DNA from: an uncultured Collinsella sp.
GTDB lineage: Bacteria; Actinomycetota; Coriobacteriia; Coriobacteriales; Coriobacteriaceae
Assembly (NCBI GenBank): GCA_900552875.1
Contig: USCS01000119.1
Location: forward strand, 1 to 5,333
Reading direction: 5' to 3'
DNA length: 5,333 nt
The translations under genes and the position numbers were made by a program. A model generated the notes under the pieces. It was not told the origin of the DNA, searched no databases, and worked only from the letters and a program-made list of their open reading frames with translations. Positions 1 to 5,040 of the stretch are shown here, one piece after another. The first letter of the stretch is position 1, and each line of letters begins with the position of its first letter.

Positions 1-23
1 CCGTATTTTTGCTTGGTTGGACT

Positions 24-890
24 TTATTTGCCCGAAGCTACGCCCATGCCGTAGCCGATGATCAGGCCGTGCATCTCGGCGTAATAGGAATCCAGGCCGT
101 TGCAGGGCATGATGATGGTCTTGGAGCCGGGCCAATGCTCGACTATGCGGTCAGTAAGCGCCTGGGCTCCAGCTTCGTTCTCAACGTGATCGATGATGAC
201 CTCACCGCCCGTAAAACCCTCGGCTTCCATGGTGTCGATGATCTTGTTGAGCATCTTCTTTTCGCCACGCGTGTGCCCGACGAGTTCGATTTTACCGGCC
301 TCACTCGCCGTGCCCAAAATGCGGATATTGAGCTTGTTGGCAATGACGCCGGCTGCCTTAGGGATACGTCCGGCTTTGGCCAGATTTTCGTAATTGCACA
401 AGCTGAAGAGGATTTTGCTGTTCTGCTCAAGGCTATCGAAGTATGCGCAAGCGTCCTCGAATGAGAGATCCGGATTGCTTGCAAGATAGCGGTCGAACAG
501 CAAGAAAATGAGGTCCATTTTGCCGCCAGCTGCGCGCGAATTGACTAGATGAATCTGCCGGTCGGGCTCCTCGGCAAGAACCATATCGCGAGCCGTGGCT
601 GCCGCGTTGTAGCTGCCCGACACGCCCTCAGAGATTGGCATGCAGATGGTCTTGTCTGCCAATTTGAAGAGCTCGGCCCACTCCCCTACGCTGGGACAAG
701 CGCTCGAAGAAGCGTTCGTCTCCGCCTGAACAGCGCAGTTGAGCTCATGAACATCGAGCGAAAGGTCATCGATGAATTCACGCTCCCCCACTCGAATTTT
801 GAGGGGCGCAAATGCAAAGGTGGTATGGGGCGCGGTCGGTTGCCAATCGCGGAGGTTGCAGCTTGAATCGGAGATAAGTGCCCAGCTCAT
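24..890 (-). CDS. DegV family fatty-acid-binding protein
   Basis: This 288-residue protein has the normal length for the DegV family. Members bind a fatty acid in a two-domain fold, and some (FakB) present it to the fatty acid kinase FakA for phospholipid synthesis. Family landmarks are visible in order: the N-terminal ISDSS strand (residues 6-10), a TSxPS-like segment read as SSACPS (62-67), the ISEGVSGSY loop (86-94) whose SGS is expected to hold the lipid carboxylate, an NSRAAGG segment (117-123) where DSR is common, AKAGRIPKAAG (171-181), and IDHVENEAGA (233-242). The ATG at 890 is preceded by AAAGGA with 6 nt spacing. The gene follows a terminator and has its own promoter region, so it is probably a separate unit. 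No fakA homologue lies in the window, so a FakB role is inferred only. The ligand cannot be read from sequence. No clear terminator is visible in the 23 bases after the stop. Confidence 0.93.
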   Translation of the reverse strand: MSWALISDSSCNLRDWQPTAPHTTFAFAPLKIRVGEREFIDDLSLDVHELNCAVQAETNASSSACPSVGEWAELFKLADKTICMPISEGVSGSYNAAATARDMVLAEEPDRQIHLVNSRAAGGKMDLIFLLFDRYLASNPDLSFEDACAYFDSLEQNSKILFSLCNYENLAKAGRIPKAAGVIANKLNIRILGTASEAGKIELVGHTRGEKKMLNKIIDTMEAEGFTGGEVIIDHVENEAGAQALTDRIVEHWPGSKTIIMPCNGLDSYYAEMHGLIIGYGMGVASGK

Positions 891-903
891 AGAGGGTCCT
901 TTC

Positions 904-923
904 TAATTGTTCCTCAACAATTA
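904..923. promoter_or_regulatory. Perfect 8-bp inverted repeat over the degV -10 and start region
   Basis: TAATTGTT (904-911) and AACAATTA (916-923) are perfect inverted repeats around a 4-nt centre. On the minus strand the repeat begins inside the TATAAT box and ends just before the ribosome-binding site of the DegV gene. This position is typical of a repressor operator. It could also fold as an AU-rich 5' UTR hairpin. The repeat is seen directly; its function is inferred. Confidence 0.5.
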
Positions 924-949
924 TAGCCATCTTGCAAACTGAATGTACG
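920..949 (-). promoter_or_regulatory. Candidate promoter of the DegV gene
   Basis: A perfect TATAAT lies at 925-920 on the minus strand, about 30 bp before the ATG at 890. The hexamer 18 bp upstream is CGTACA (949-944), which matches TTGACA at only three positions, and other spacings are no better. The -10 is therefore strong and the -35 weak, which would fit activator dependence. The -35 candidate is part of one arm of the 16-bp inverted repeat at 944-982, and the -10 overlaps the 904-923 repeat. Confidence 0.5.
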
Positions 950-982
950 GCTATCTAGTTTTGAATACTAGATAGCCGTACA
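944..982. repeat. Perfect 16-bp inverted repeat, 7-nt spacer, upstream of degV
   Basis: The arm TGTACGGCTATCTAGT (944-959) is exactly the reverse complement of ACTAGATAGCCGTACA (967-982), separated by tttgaat. It lies between the terminator of the upstream operon and the -10 box of the DegV gene, with the promoter-proximal arm covering the -35 position. No T-run follows on either strand, so it does not look like an intrinsic terminator. The best guess is a regulator-binding site. A palindromic genomic repeat or an RNA hairpin in readthrough transcripts are alternatives. Confidence 0.8.
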
Positions 983-990
983 AGATTAGA

Positions 991-1032
991 GAAAAAAAGA
1001 ATGGACCTCGCGACTTAAAGCCACGAGGTCCA
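991..1032 (-). terminator. Rho-independent terminator of the five-gene operon
   Basis: On the minus strand a 9-bp perfect stem, TGGACCTCG (1032-1024) with CGAGGTCCA (1010-1002), closes a 13-nt loop and is followed at once by TTCTTTTTTTC (1001-991). It begins 24 nt after the TAA of the NlpC/P60 gene and separates that operon from the DegV gene. GC-rich stem plus U-tract is the classic intrinsic terminator form. Confidence 0.93.
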
Positions 1033-1056
1033 CATTCACACGCTGTGTAAGATGAC

Positions 1057-2181
1057 TTAGTAACGCACGAAGATATAGTTGTTGTTCATGCCGGCGGCAA
1101 CGGAGCTGATGATAACACCCGTGTTGTAGTCGGAAGCATGAATCATCTGACCACCACCGATGTAAATGCCGGTGTGGTACGAGTTGACCACAACGTCACC
1201 GGGCTGCGGATCGGACACACGCGTCCAGCCCATAAAGGTACCCGTGGTGCCGAGGCGGCAATAGCGACCAGTGAGGCAATAGCTAACAAAACCAGAGCAG
1301 TCGAAGCTGTTCGGGCCAATTCCGCCCCAGGAATAAGCGCAACCAAGCTTGCTGTATGCACGCGAGACAACAGAACCGCCATCGACGGACTGGCTCGGAG
1401 CAGAAGGCGTCGGAGCCGGAGCAGGCGTGGGGGGCTGCGGCGTCGGAGCAGGTGTCGGCGTAGGAGCCGGAGTGTTGCCGCCCTGGTTGTTATTGCTGGT
1501 CTGGCCACCGTTGTTGGTGTTCTCGGTCGTACCGGCAGTCTCGTTGCTCACCGTGGCCTTCTCGGCGGTGCTAGCGTTGATGCCGGCCTGCAGCGCGGCA
1601 TTGGCCTCGGCCTCGGCGGCAAGCTCGGCCTGCAGCTGCGAATCCAGGGAATTTACGACGTTCTGGGCTTCAGCCTGCTGGGCGTTAAGCTCGTCGACCT
1701 TCTTTTGCGTAGTGGCGACGTTCTTCTCCTGCTCGGCCTGCTTATCGGTGAGCTGCTGCTTAAGCTCCTTTACCTCTTGAATGGTCTGAGCCTGCTTATC
1801 GGAAACTTTGCCGTAGTAGAACAAACGGTTGAGCATATCGCTCAGGTCATCGACACCCGTCAGAACCTGAAGTAGGCTCAGGCCGCCGGTTTTGTACTCG
1901 CCGGCGACATAGGTCGACAGCTTGGACTGACCATCGGCGATCTCCTGCTGCTTTTGCGTGATCTCGCCAGCAGTCTGATCGAGCGCCTGCGTCTGCGTGG
2001 CGAGCTCATCGTAAATCTGCTGGGTTTGGGTACCGATCTGCTCGAGCTTAGTACGAGCAGCGGCAAGGGCGGATGCGGTATCGGCGTAGGCAGGAGCCGC
2101 GAGGCCCAAGCCCAAAACACAAGCGAGGGTTGCCGTAGCAGCGCAGCGTGCCATGTTTTTATGCGTGTTTGCTGTGCGCAT
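1057..2181 (-). CDS. Secreted coiled-coil NlpC/P60 peptidoglycan hydrolase
   Basis: This 374-residue protein is an exported cell-wall endopeptidase. A signal peptide has a basic start, a hydrophobic core (about 14-29) and an AYA|DT cleavage site after residue 33. A Gln/Lys/Glu-rich coiled coil follows (about 40-200), then an Asn/Gly/Thr-rich stretch, a Thr-Pro-Ala linker (237-262) and a C-terminal NlpC/P60 domain (about 268-374). The catalytic cysteine is Cys295 in FDCSGF, with His336 (YHTGIY) and probably His348 (MIHA) completing the triad. The layout resembles actinobacterial RipA/RipC and firmicute CwlO/PcsB-type hydrolases, which cut peptidoglycan stem peptides and are often controlled through their coiled coil. 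The ATG at 2181 has AAAGGA 6 nt upstream; a second ATG at codon 10 lacks a comparable site. The gene starts 32 nt after the apt stop with no terminator between, so it is probably the last gene of the operon. Confidence 0.94.
   Translation of the reverse strand: MRTANTHKNMARCAATATLACVLGLGLAAPAYADTASALAAARTKLEQIGTQTQQIYDELATQTQALDQTAGEITQKQQEIADGQSKLSTYVAGEYKTGGLSLLQVLTGVDDLSDMLNRLFYYGKVSDKQAQTIQEVKELKQQLTDKQAEQEKNVATTQKKVDELNAQQAEAQNVVNSLDSQLQAELAAEAEANAALQAGINASTAEKATVSNETAGTTENTNNGGQTSNNNQGGNTPAPTPTPAPTPQPPTPAPAPTPSAPSQSVDGGSVVSRAYSKLGCAYSWGGIGPNSFDCSGFVSYCLTGRYCRLGTTGTFMGWTRVSDPQPGDVVVNSYHTGIYIGGGQMIHASDYNTGVIISSVAAGMNNNYIFVRY
1396..1473 (-). repeat. Low-complexity Thr-Pro-Ala linker coding repeat
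   Basis: This stretch encodes residues 237-262 of the NlpC/P60 protein, an alternation of TP, AP and QP units. At DNA level it is made of related GC-rich units; for example GGCGTCGGAGC occurs exactly at 1406-1416 and 1439-1449. It forms a flexible spacer between coiled coil and catalytic domain and could change length by slippage or recombination. Confidence 0.75.
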
Positions 2182-2213
2182 GTAGCTTCCTTTCCAGTAA
2201 CTAAGGGTAACGG

Positions 2214-2744
2214 CTAGTCCACCGTCACCAGGCTAAAGAGCTCCACATCGTCATCAGACGGCGTGAGCTTCTCGCGCGGGTTGAGAAACGCAAGCTCAAG
2301 GATACAACCGTAACCGACAAGCTTTGCGCCCATATCTCGCACCAGTTTACCTGTTGCCTCGACGGTTCCGCCCGTCGCGACCAAGTCGTCCAGAATCAAC
2401 ACGGTATCTTTAGAGCTGATAGCGTCGGCATGGATCTCAATTGAATCGGTGCCGTACTCGAGCTCGTAGCTCTGGCTCACGGTCTCGCGCGGCAGCTTAC
2501 CCGGTTTACGTGCGGGAACAAAGCCGGCGCCAAGGGCTACAGCCACCGGTACGCCTACCATAAAGCCTCGAGCCTCTGGGCCCACGACCTTGGTGATTCC
2601 CATGCCGGCAAAGTGCTCGGCGAGGGCATCGGTCATGGCTTTGAGCGCCTCGGGATTGCCGAAGAGCGGCGTGATGTCTTTAAAGATGACTCCGGGCTCG
2701 GGATAGTCGGGGATGTCGACGATTTGAGATTCGAAGTCGTACAT
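2214..2744 (-). CDS. apt: Adenine phosphoribosyltransferase
   Basis: This cytoplasmic purine-salvage enzyme converts adenine and phosphoribosyl pyrophosphate to AMP and pyrophosphate. The 176-residue length from the chosen start is typical. Visible landmarks are the N-terminal IPDYPEPGVIFKDITPL segment (11-27), GPEARGF (55-61), FVPARKPGKLPRET (75-88), the YELEYGTD stretch (93-100) and the PRPP loop VLILDDLVATGGT (115-127) with the acidic pair Asp119-Asp120. The frame stays open back to a TTG at 2759, but the ATG at 2744 is preferred because AAAGG lies 7 nt upstream and the resulting N-terminus matches the family. It sits 40 nt after the MerR gene and 32 nt before the NlpC/P60 gene, with no terminator on either side, so it is probably cotranscribed with both. 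Confidence 0.97.
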   Translation of the reverse strand: MYDFESQIVDIPDYPEPGVIFKDITPLFGNPEALKAMTDALAEHFAGMGITKVVGPEARGFMVGVPVAVALGAGFVPARKPGKLPRETVSQSYELEYGTDSIEIHADAISSKDTVLILDDLVATGGTVEATGKLVRDMGAKLVGYGCILELAFLNPREKLTPSDDDVELFSLVTVD

Positions 2745-2784
2745 TGCATGACCTTTCAATGGGTTGCCGGATAAGCGGCAGAGG

Positions 2785-3663
2785 TTATTTGGCCGCGGTG
2801 GCGGTGCCGGAGTGCGAAGGGGCGACGACCTTGAGCGGCTTTACGAGAGAATCCTCGTGCGAAGCCGGCGCGTCTGCCTCTTCGTTTTTGGCCTTGGTGG
2901 ACTCGGAGCGAGTGATTTCCTCATCGAGTGCATCGATGTCGGCGTCCTCGACCACGGCGTTGAGCGACTCAAAAACGCGGTTCTTGAGCAGCGCAGTGTG
3001 CACACCTTCCGTCAGGTCGTGAAGCTTCTTAAACGCACGCTCGAGCTTGGCGTCGCGCTCGTCATCGGAAGTATCCATTCCGAGCATGCTCACGAGCACC
3101 TGCTCAAACATCGAGGACTCGCGGTTGGCGGAAGACACGTACTGACGCAGGTTGCGCGGCTCGATATGGAAGCGTGACAGCTCGGAGCAGTAGCGGATGA
3201 TCGGAAAATCGCGGCCATCGACAAGCTCGCGATTCTGCGGACTCTTGATGATGCGAATGAGGTCGTTCTCGGCGAGCGACCGGATAAACGAAATCTCGAC
3301 GCCCAACATATCGGGAATGGTCTCGATGGGATGCAGCTTTTGCTTAGTCTCCTTGGGCTCAGTCTTGAGCGGAACATCGGACAGCAAGCCAACCTCGTAG
3401 GCGAGCGTTGACAGGTCCGTGGCGTTTTCCAAGCGCTGCTTAATCACGTTGAGCGGCATGTAGCGAGTCTTCTGCAGGTGCAGAATGACCTCCAGGCGAT
3501 CAACGTCCTCCTTGGAGTACTGACGGTATCCCTTTGGCGTACGATGAGGGGTAATGAGCCCCTCATCCTCTAGAAATCTAATTTTTGAGTTCGAAAGATC
3601 GGGGTATGCGCCTCGAAGTAGGTTGACGACTTGGCCGATACTCAGATAGTTGCGTTCGGCCAT
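2785..3663 (-). CDS. MerR-family transcriptional regulator, FtsR-like
   Basis: This 292-residue regulator has a MerR-type winged helix-turn-helix at residues 6-65, with IGQVVNLL, SKIRFLEDEGLITP and the wing TPKGYRQYS. A second DNA-binding-like region (about 112-180) carries IPDMLGVE and then HIEPRNLRQYV. The last 50 residues are acidic and Ser/Ala-rich, probably disordered. The two-part layout and the SKIRFLE-EGL-TP-RT-GYR signature match the actinobacterial family of Mycobacterium tuberculosis Rv1828 and Corynebacterium FtsR, the latter a regulator of ftsZ. As in those organisms it follows an FHA-domain gene: its ATG is 3 nt after the FHA stop and the ribosome-binding site GGTGAG spans that stop, so translation is probably coupled. 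It has no cysteine cluster of metal- or redox-sensing MerR proteins. Its targets are not visible; control of cell division or of this operon is inference. Confidence 0.92.
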   Translation of the reverse strand: MAERNYLSIGQVVNLLRGAYPDLSNSKIRFLEDEGLITPHRTPKGYRQYSKEDVDRLEVILHLQKTRYMPLNVIKQRLENATDLSTLAYEVGLLSDVPLKTEPKETKQKLHPIETIPDMLGVEISFIRSLAENDLIRIIKSPQNRELVDGRDFPIIRYCSELSRFHIEPRNLRQYVSSANRESSMFEQVLVSMLGMDTSDDERDAKLERAFKKLHDLTEGVHTALLKNRVFESLNAVVEDADIDALDEEITRSESTKAKNEEADAPASHEDSLVKPLKVVAPSHSGTATAAK

Positions 3664-3666
3664 GCC

Positions 3667-4101
3667 CTACTCACCGGTTTCGATGCGCTCCGGCGTGCTC
3701 TCGTGGTAGATGAGCGTAAACGTACCGATCTGGACGGAAGAACCGTCGTGCAGCGGGGCTGCATTGACGATGGCACCGTCGACCCAGGTGCCATTGAGCG
3801 AGCCCAAGTCCTCGATGCGAGCGCCGAGGCCCTCGCGAATAATGCGCGCGTGGCTGCGCGAAACGGTCATGTCATTGAGGAAGATGCCGTTCGCGGGATC
3901 GCGGCCGATGGTGGTCACGTCGTCCTCGAGTTCAAAAGCGGCACCAGTCTGCGGACCCTTGACGATGGACAGAACGGGGGCGGTGATGCGCACGTTGGCC
4001 ATGAGGTCGGGAACGGTGACGTCGCTTGAAGGAACGCGGAATACGCAGGTAGCGTCCGCGGTCTTATCATTCTGAGGCATATTGTTAACCATGTTGTCCA
4101 T
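3667..4101 (-). CDS. FHA-domain protein, GarA/OdhI-like
   Basis: This 144-residue protein has a C-terminal FHA domain (about 45-135) that should bind phosphothreonine peptides. Key residues are visible: Gly66-Arg67 (IGRDP), Ser81-Arg82-Ser83-His84 (VSRSHARI) and Asn103-Gly104 in GSLNGTWV. The N-terminal tail holds DATCVFRV (16-23), which aligns with the ETTSVFR segment phosphorylated in Mycobacterium GarA and Corynebacterium OdhI. In those proteins the phosphorylated tail binds its own FHA domain and switches off inhibition of 2-oxoglutarate metabolism. The ATG at 4101 was chosen because AGGGG lies 5 nt upstream; an in-frame TTG at 4134 would add 11 residues without better support. The gene is 66 nt after the phosphatidyltransferase and 3 nt before the MerR gene. 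A TATGAT box in the 66-nt gap lacks a good -35. The orthology is inferred from motifs and gene order. Confidence 0.92.
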   Translation of the reverse strand: MDNMVNNMPQNDKTADATCVFRVPSSDVTVPDLMANVRITAPVLSIVKGPQTGAAFELEDDVTTIGRDPANGIFLNDMTVSRSHARIIREGLGARIEDLGSLNGTWVDGAIVNAAPLHDGSSVQIGTFTLIYHESTPERIETGE

Positions 4102-4167
4102 GACAACCCCTAACTTATCGCGGACGTGCCGCAAATAATGAACCGTACGTAATCATACCCCAACGAA

Positions 4168-4872
4168 TCAGTCTTCGATTTCAGGGTTCAGAAAGTCGAT
4201 GTCCTCGTCCTCGGGATGCGCGAGAGCCTGTTTAATGGCCACTCCGCCCTTAATGGAGTAGATGACAGCCGTGAGCATGGAGAAGATCACACCGCCGTAC
4301 ACAAAGAAGATGCCGAGGGGCACCGAGCTTCCGTTGAGGCCCGGGAAGGCCTTAAGGGTTGAAGGTAAAAGATGCAGGCCGTCAATAACGGGGAAACCGA
4401 GCAGCATGAGCGAGAAGCCGGTCATGAGCAGCGCAGTGGCAATCTTTCCGGGAAAGACGACATCGATGGGTCGACGGTGATAATGACGAACGATAAGCGT
4501 GCCGATGCCCAGATAGATGTCGCGGCCAATAATGAGCACGCAGACCCAGATGGGCAGCTCTCCGCGAACCACCAGTCCAAGTACGCCGGTGAACAGCAGC
4601 GCACGGTCGCAAATGGGATCCATGACCTTGCCGAGCCACGAGACCGTCTTAGTCATGCGGGCGATCTGGCCGTCCATCCAGTCGGTGGAGGCGGCAACGG
4701 CGTAGATTGCGATGGCGATGACGCGGTTGTTATCCGTCACAAACAGGTACAGAAATACCAGGGTGAGGATCAGGCGCGTAAAGGTGATGAAATTGGAGAT
4801 CGTAAAGATCTTATTCGACGGGTAATCGGAAGTGCCGATAAGCTCCTTTTTGATCTTCTTTTTGATGCCCAC
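4168..4872 (-). CDS. CDP-alcohol phosphatidyltransferase (PgsA or cardiolipin-synthase type)
   Basis: This 234-residue integral membrane enzyme transfers a phosphatidyl group from CDP-diacylglycerol to an alcohol in phospholipid synthesis. The CDP-alcohol motif is complete: D64xxDG68xxAR72, eight residues, G81xxxD85xxxD89. Several hydrophobic helices are visible, near 33-46, 50-62, 92-102, 108-128, 144-161 and 186-206. The product could be phosphatidylglycerophosphate synthase. However, the DPxxDR form of the motif and a downstream PIDVVFPGKIAT segment (135-146) recall the CDP-alcohol type cardiolipin synthase known from Streptomyces and the mycobacterial PgsA2 group, so the acceptor is uncertain. 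The frame is open back to 5205, but GTG at 4872 is preferred: GGGGGAG lies 4 nt upstream, a promoter sits at 4909-4937, and the lysine-rich start fits a membrane protein. The C-terminus (220-234) is acidic. It appears to be the first gene of the operon. Confidence 0.9.
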   Translation of the reverse strand: MGIKKKIKKELIGTSDYPSNKIFTISNFITFTRLILTLVFLYLFVTDNNRVIAIAIYAVAASTDWMDGQIARMTKTVSWLGKVMDPICDRALLFTGVLGLVVRGELPIWVCVLIIGRDIYLGIGTLIVRHYHRRPIDVVFPGKIATALLMTGFSLMLLGFPVIDGLHLLPSTLKAFPGLNGSSVPLGIFFVYGGVIFSMLTAVIYSIKGGVAIKQALAHPEDEDIDFLNPEIED

Positions 4873-4883
4873 AGGACTCCCCC
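4873..4883 (-). promoter_or_regulatory. Ribosome-binding site deciding the GTG start
   Basis: On the minus strand GGGGGAG (4883-4877) is followed by TCCT and then GTG. The 4-nt spacing is short but the purine block is the best in the region. The next in-frame ATG upstream (4947) has only a weak GGA ahead of it and lies upstream of the predicted promoter. Confidence 0.55.
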
Positions 4884-4908
4884 GCTGGTTAACGACAAAA
4901 CTTTCGAT

Positions 4909-4937
4909 ACTATACCCGTTCCGGCGATGTCTATCCA
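4909..4937 (-). promoter_or_regulatory. Candidate promoter of the phosphatidyltransferase operon
   Basis: TGGATA (4937-4932) and TATAGT (4914-4909) are separated by exactly 17 bp on the minus strand, with four and five matches to the sigma-70-type consensus. Transcription would start near 4902, giving a leader of about 30 nt before the GTG at 4872. The -35 overlaps one copy of the direct repeat GATGTCTATC (4926-4935). Confidence 0.55.
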
Positions 4938-5040
4938 GCGTAAGCATAGAGAGTCCAGACATGTGGAGGACGGTATCGGGCAGGATGTCTATCGCTTTTG
5001 TGTACGTCAGCCTCCAAAAATGACATTTTATGTCTGACGT
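4926..5040. promoter_or_regulatory. Cluster of ATGTCT/AGACAT motifs and dyads upstream of the operon
   Basis: The hexamer ATGTCT occurs at 4927-4932, 4985-4990 and 5030-5035 and its complement AGACAT at 4957-4962. Two copies are part of the identical 10-mer GATGTCTATC (4926-4935 and 4984-4993). A small dyad GACAT-ttt-ATGTC spans 5022-5034, nested inside a wider inverted repeat ACGTCAG (5004-5010) and CTGACGT (5034-5040). This might be a multi-site regulator-binding region, since one copy covers the promoter -35. Chance cannot be excluded. Confidence 0.3.

Noticed and set aside
1138..1875. Long plus-strand open frame opposite the NlpC/P60 gene.
   Set aside because: Its Arg/Leu-rich product is the antisense shadow of a gene with clear signal peptide, coiled coil and catalytic motifs.
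2182..2213. Direct repeat GTTAC in the apt to NlpC/P60 gap as a possible regulatory site.
   Set aside because: A 5-bp repeat in 32 nt is not significant and no promoter boxes accompany it.
2765..2780. TGCCG/CGGCA hairpin between the MerR and apt genes.
   Set aside because: Only 5 bp with a 6-nt loop and no T-run, so it is not a convincing terminator or attenuator.
4145..4165. TATGAT box on the minus strand between the phosphatidyltransferase and FHA genes, a possible internal promoter.
   Set aside because: The hexamer 17 bp upstream (AATCGA) does not resemble a -35 and there is no extended -10 TG.
4372..5037. 221-codon plus-strand open frame opposite the phosphatidyltransferase.
   Set aside because: It is antisense to a complete CDP-alcohol motif and membrane helices, and its own product shows no family features.
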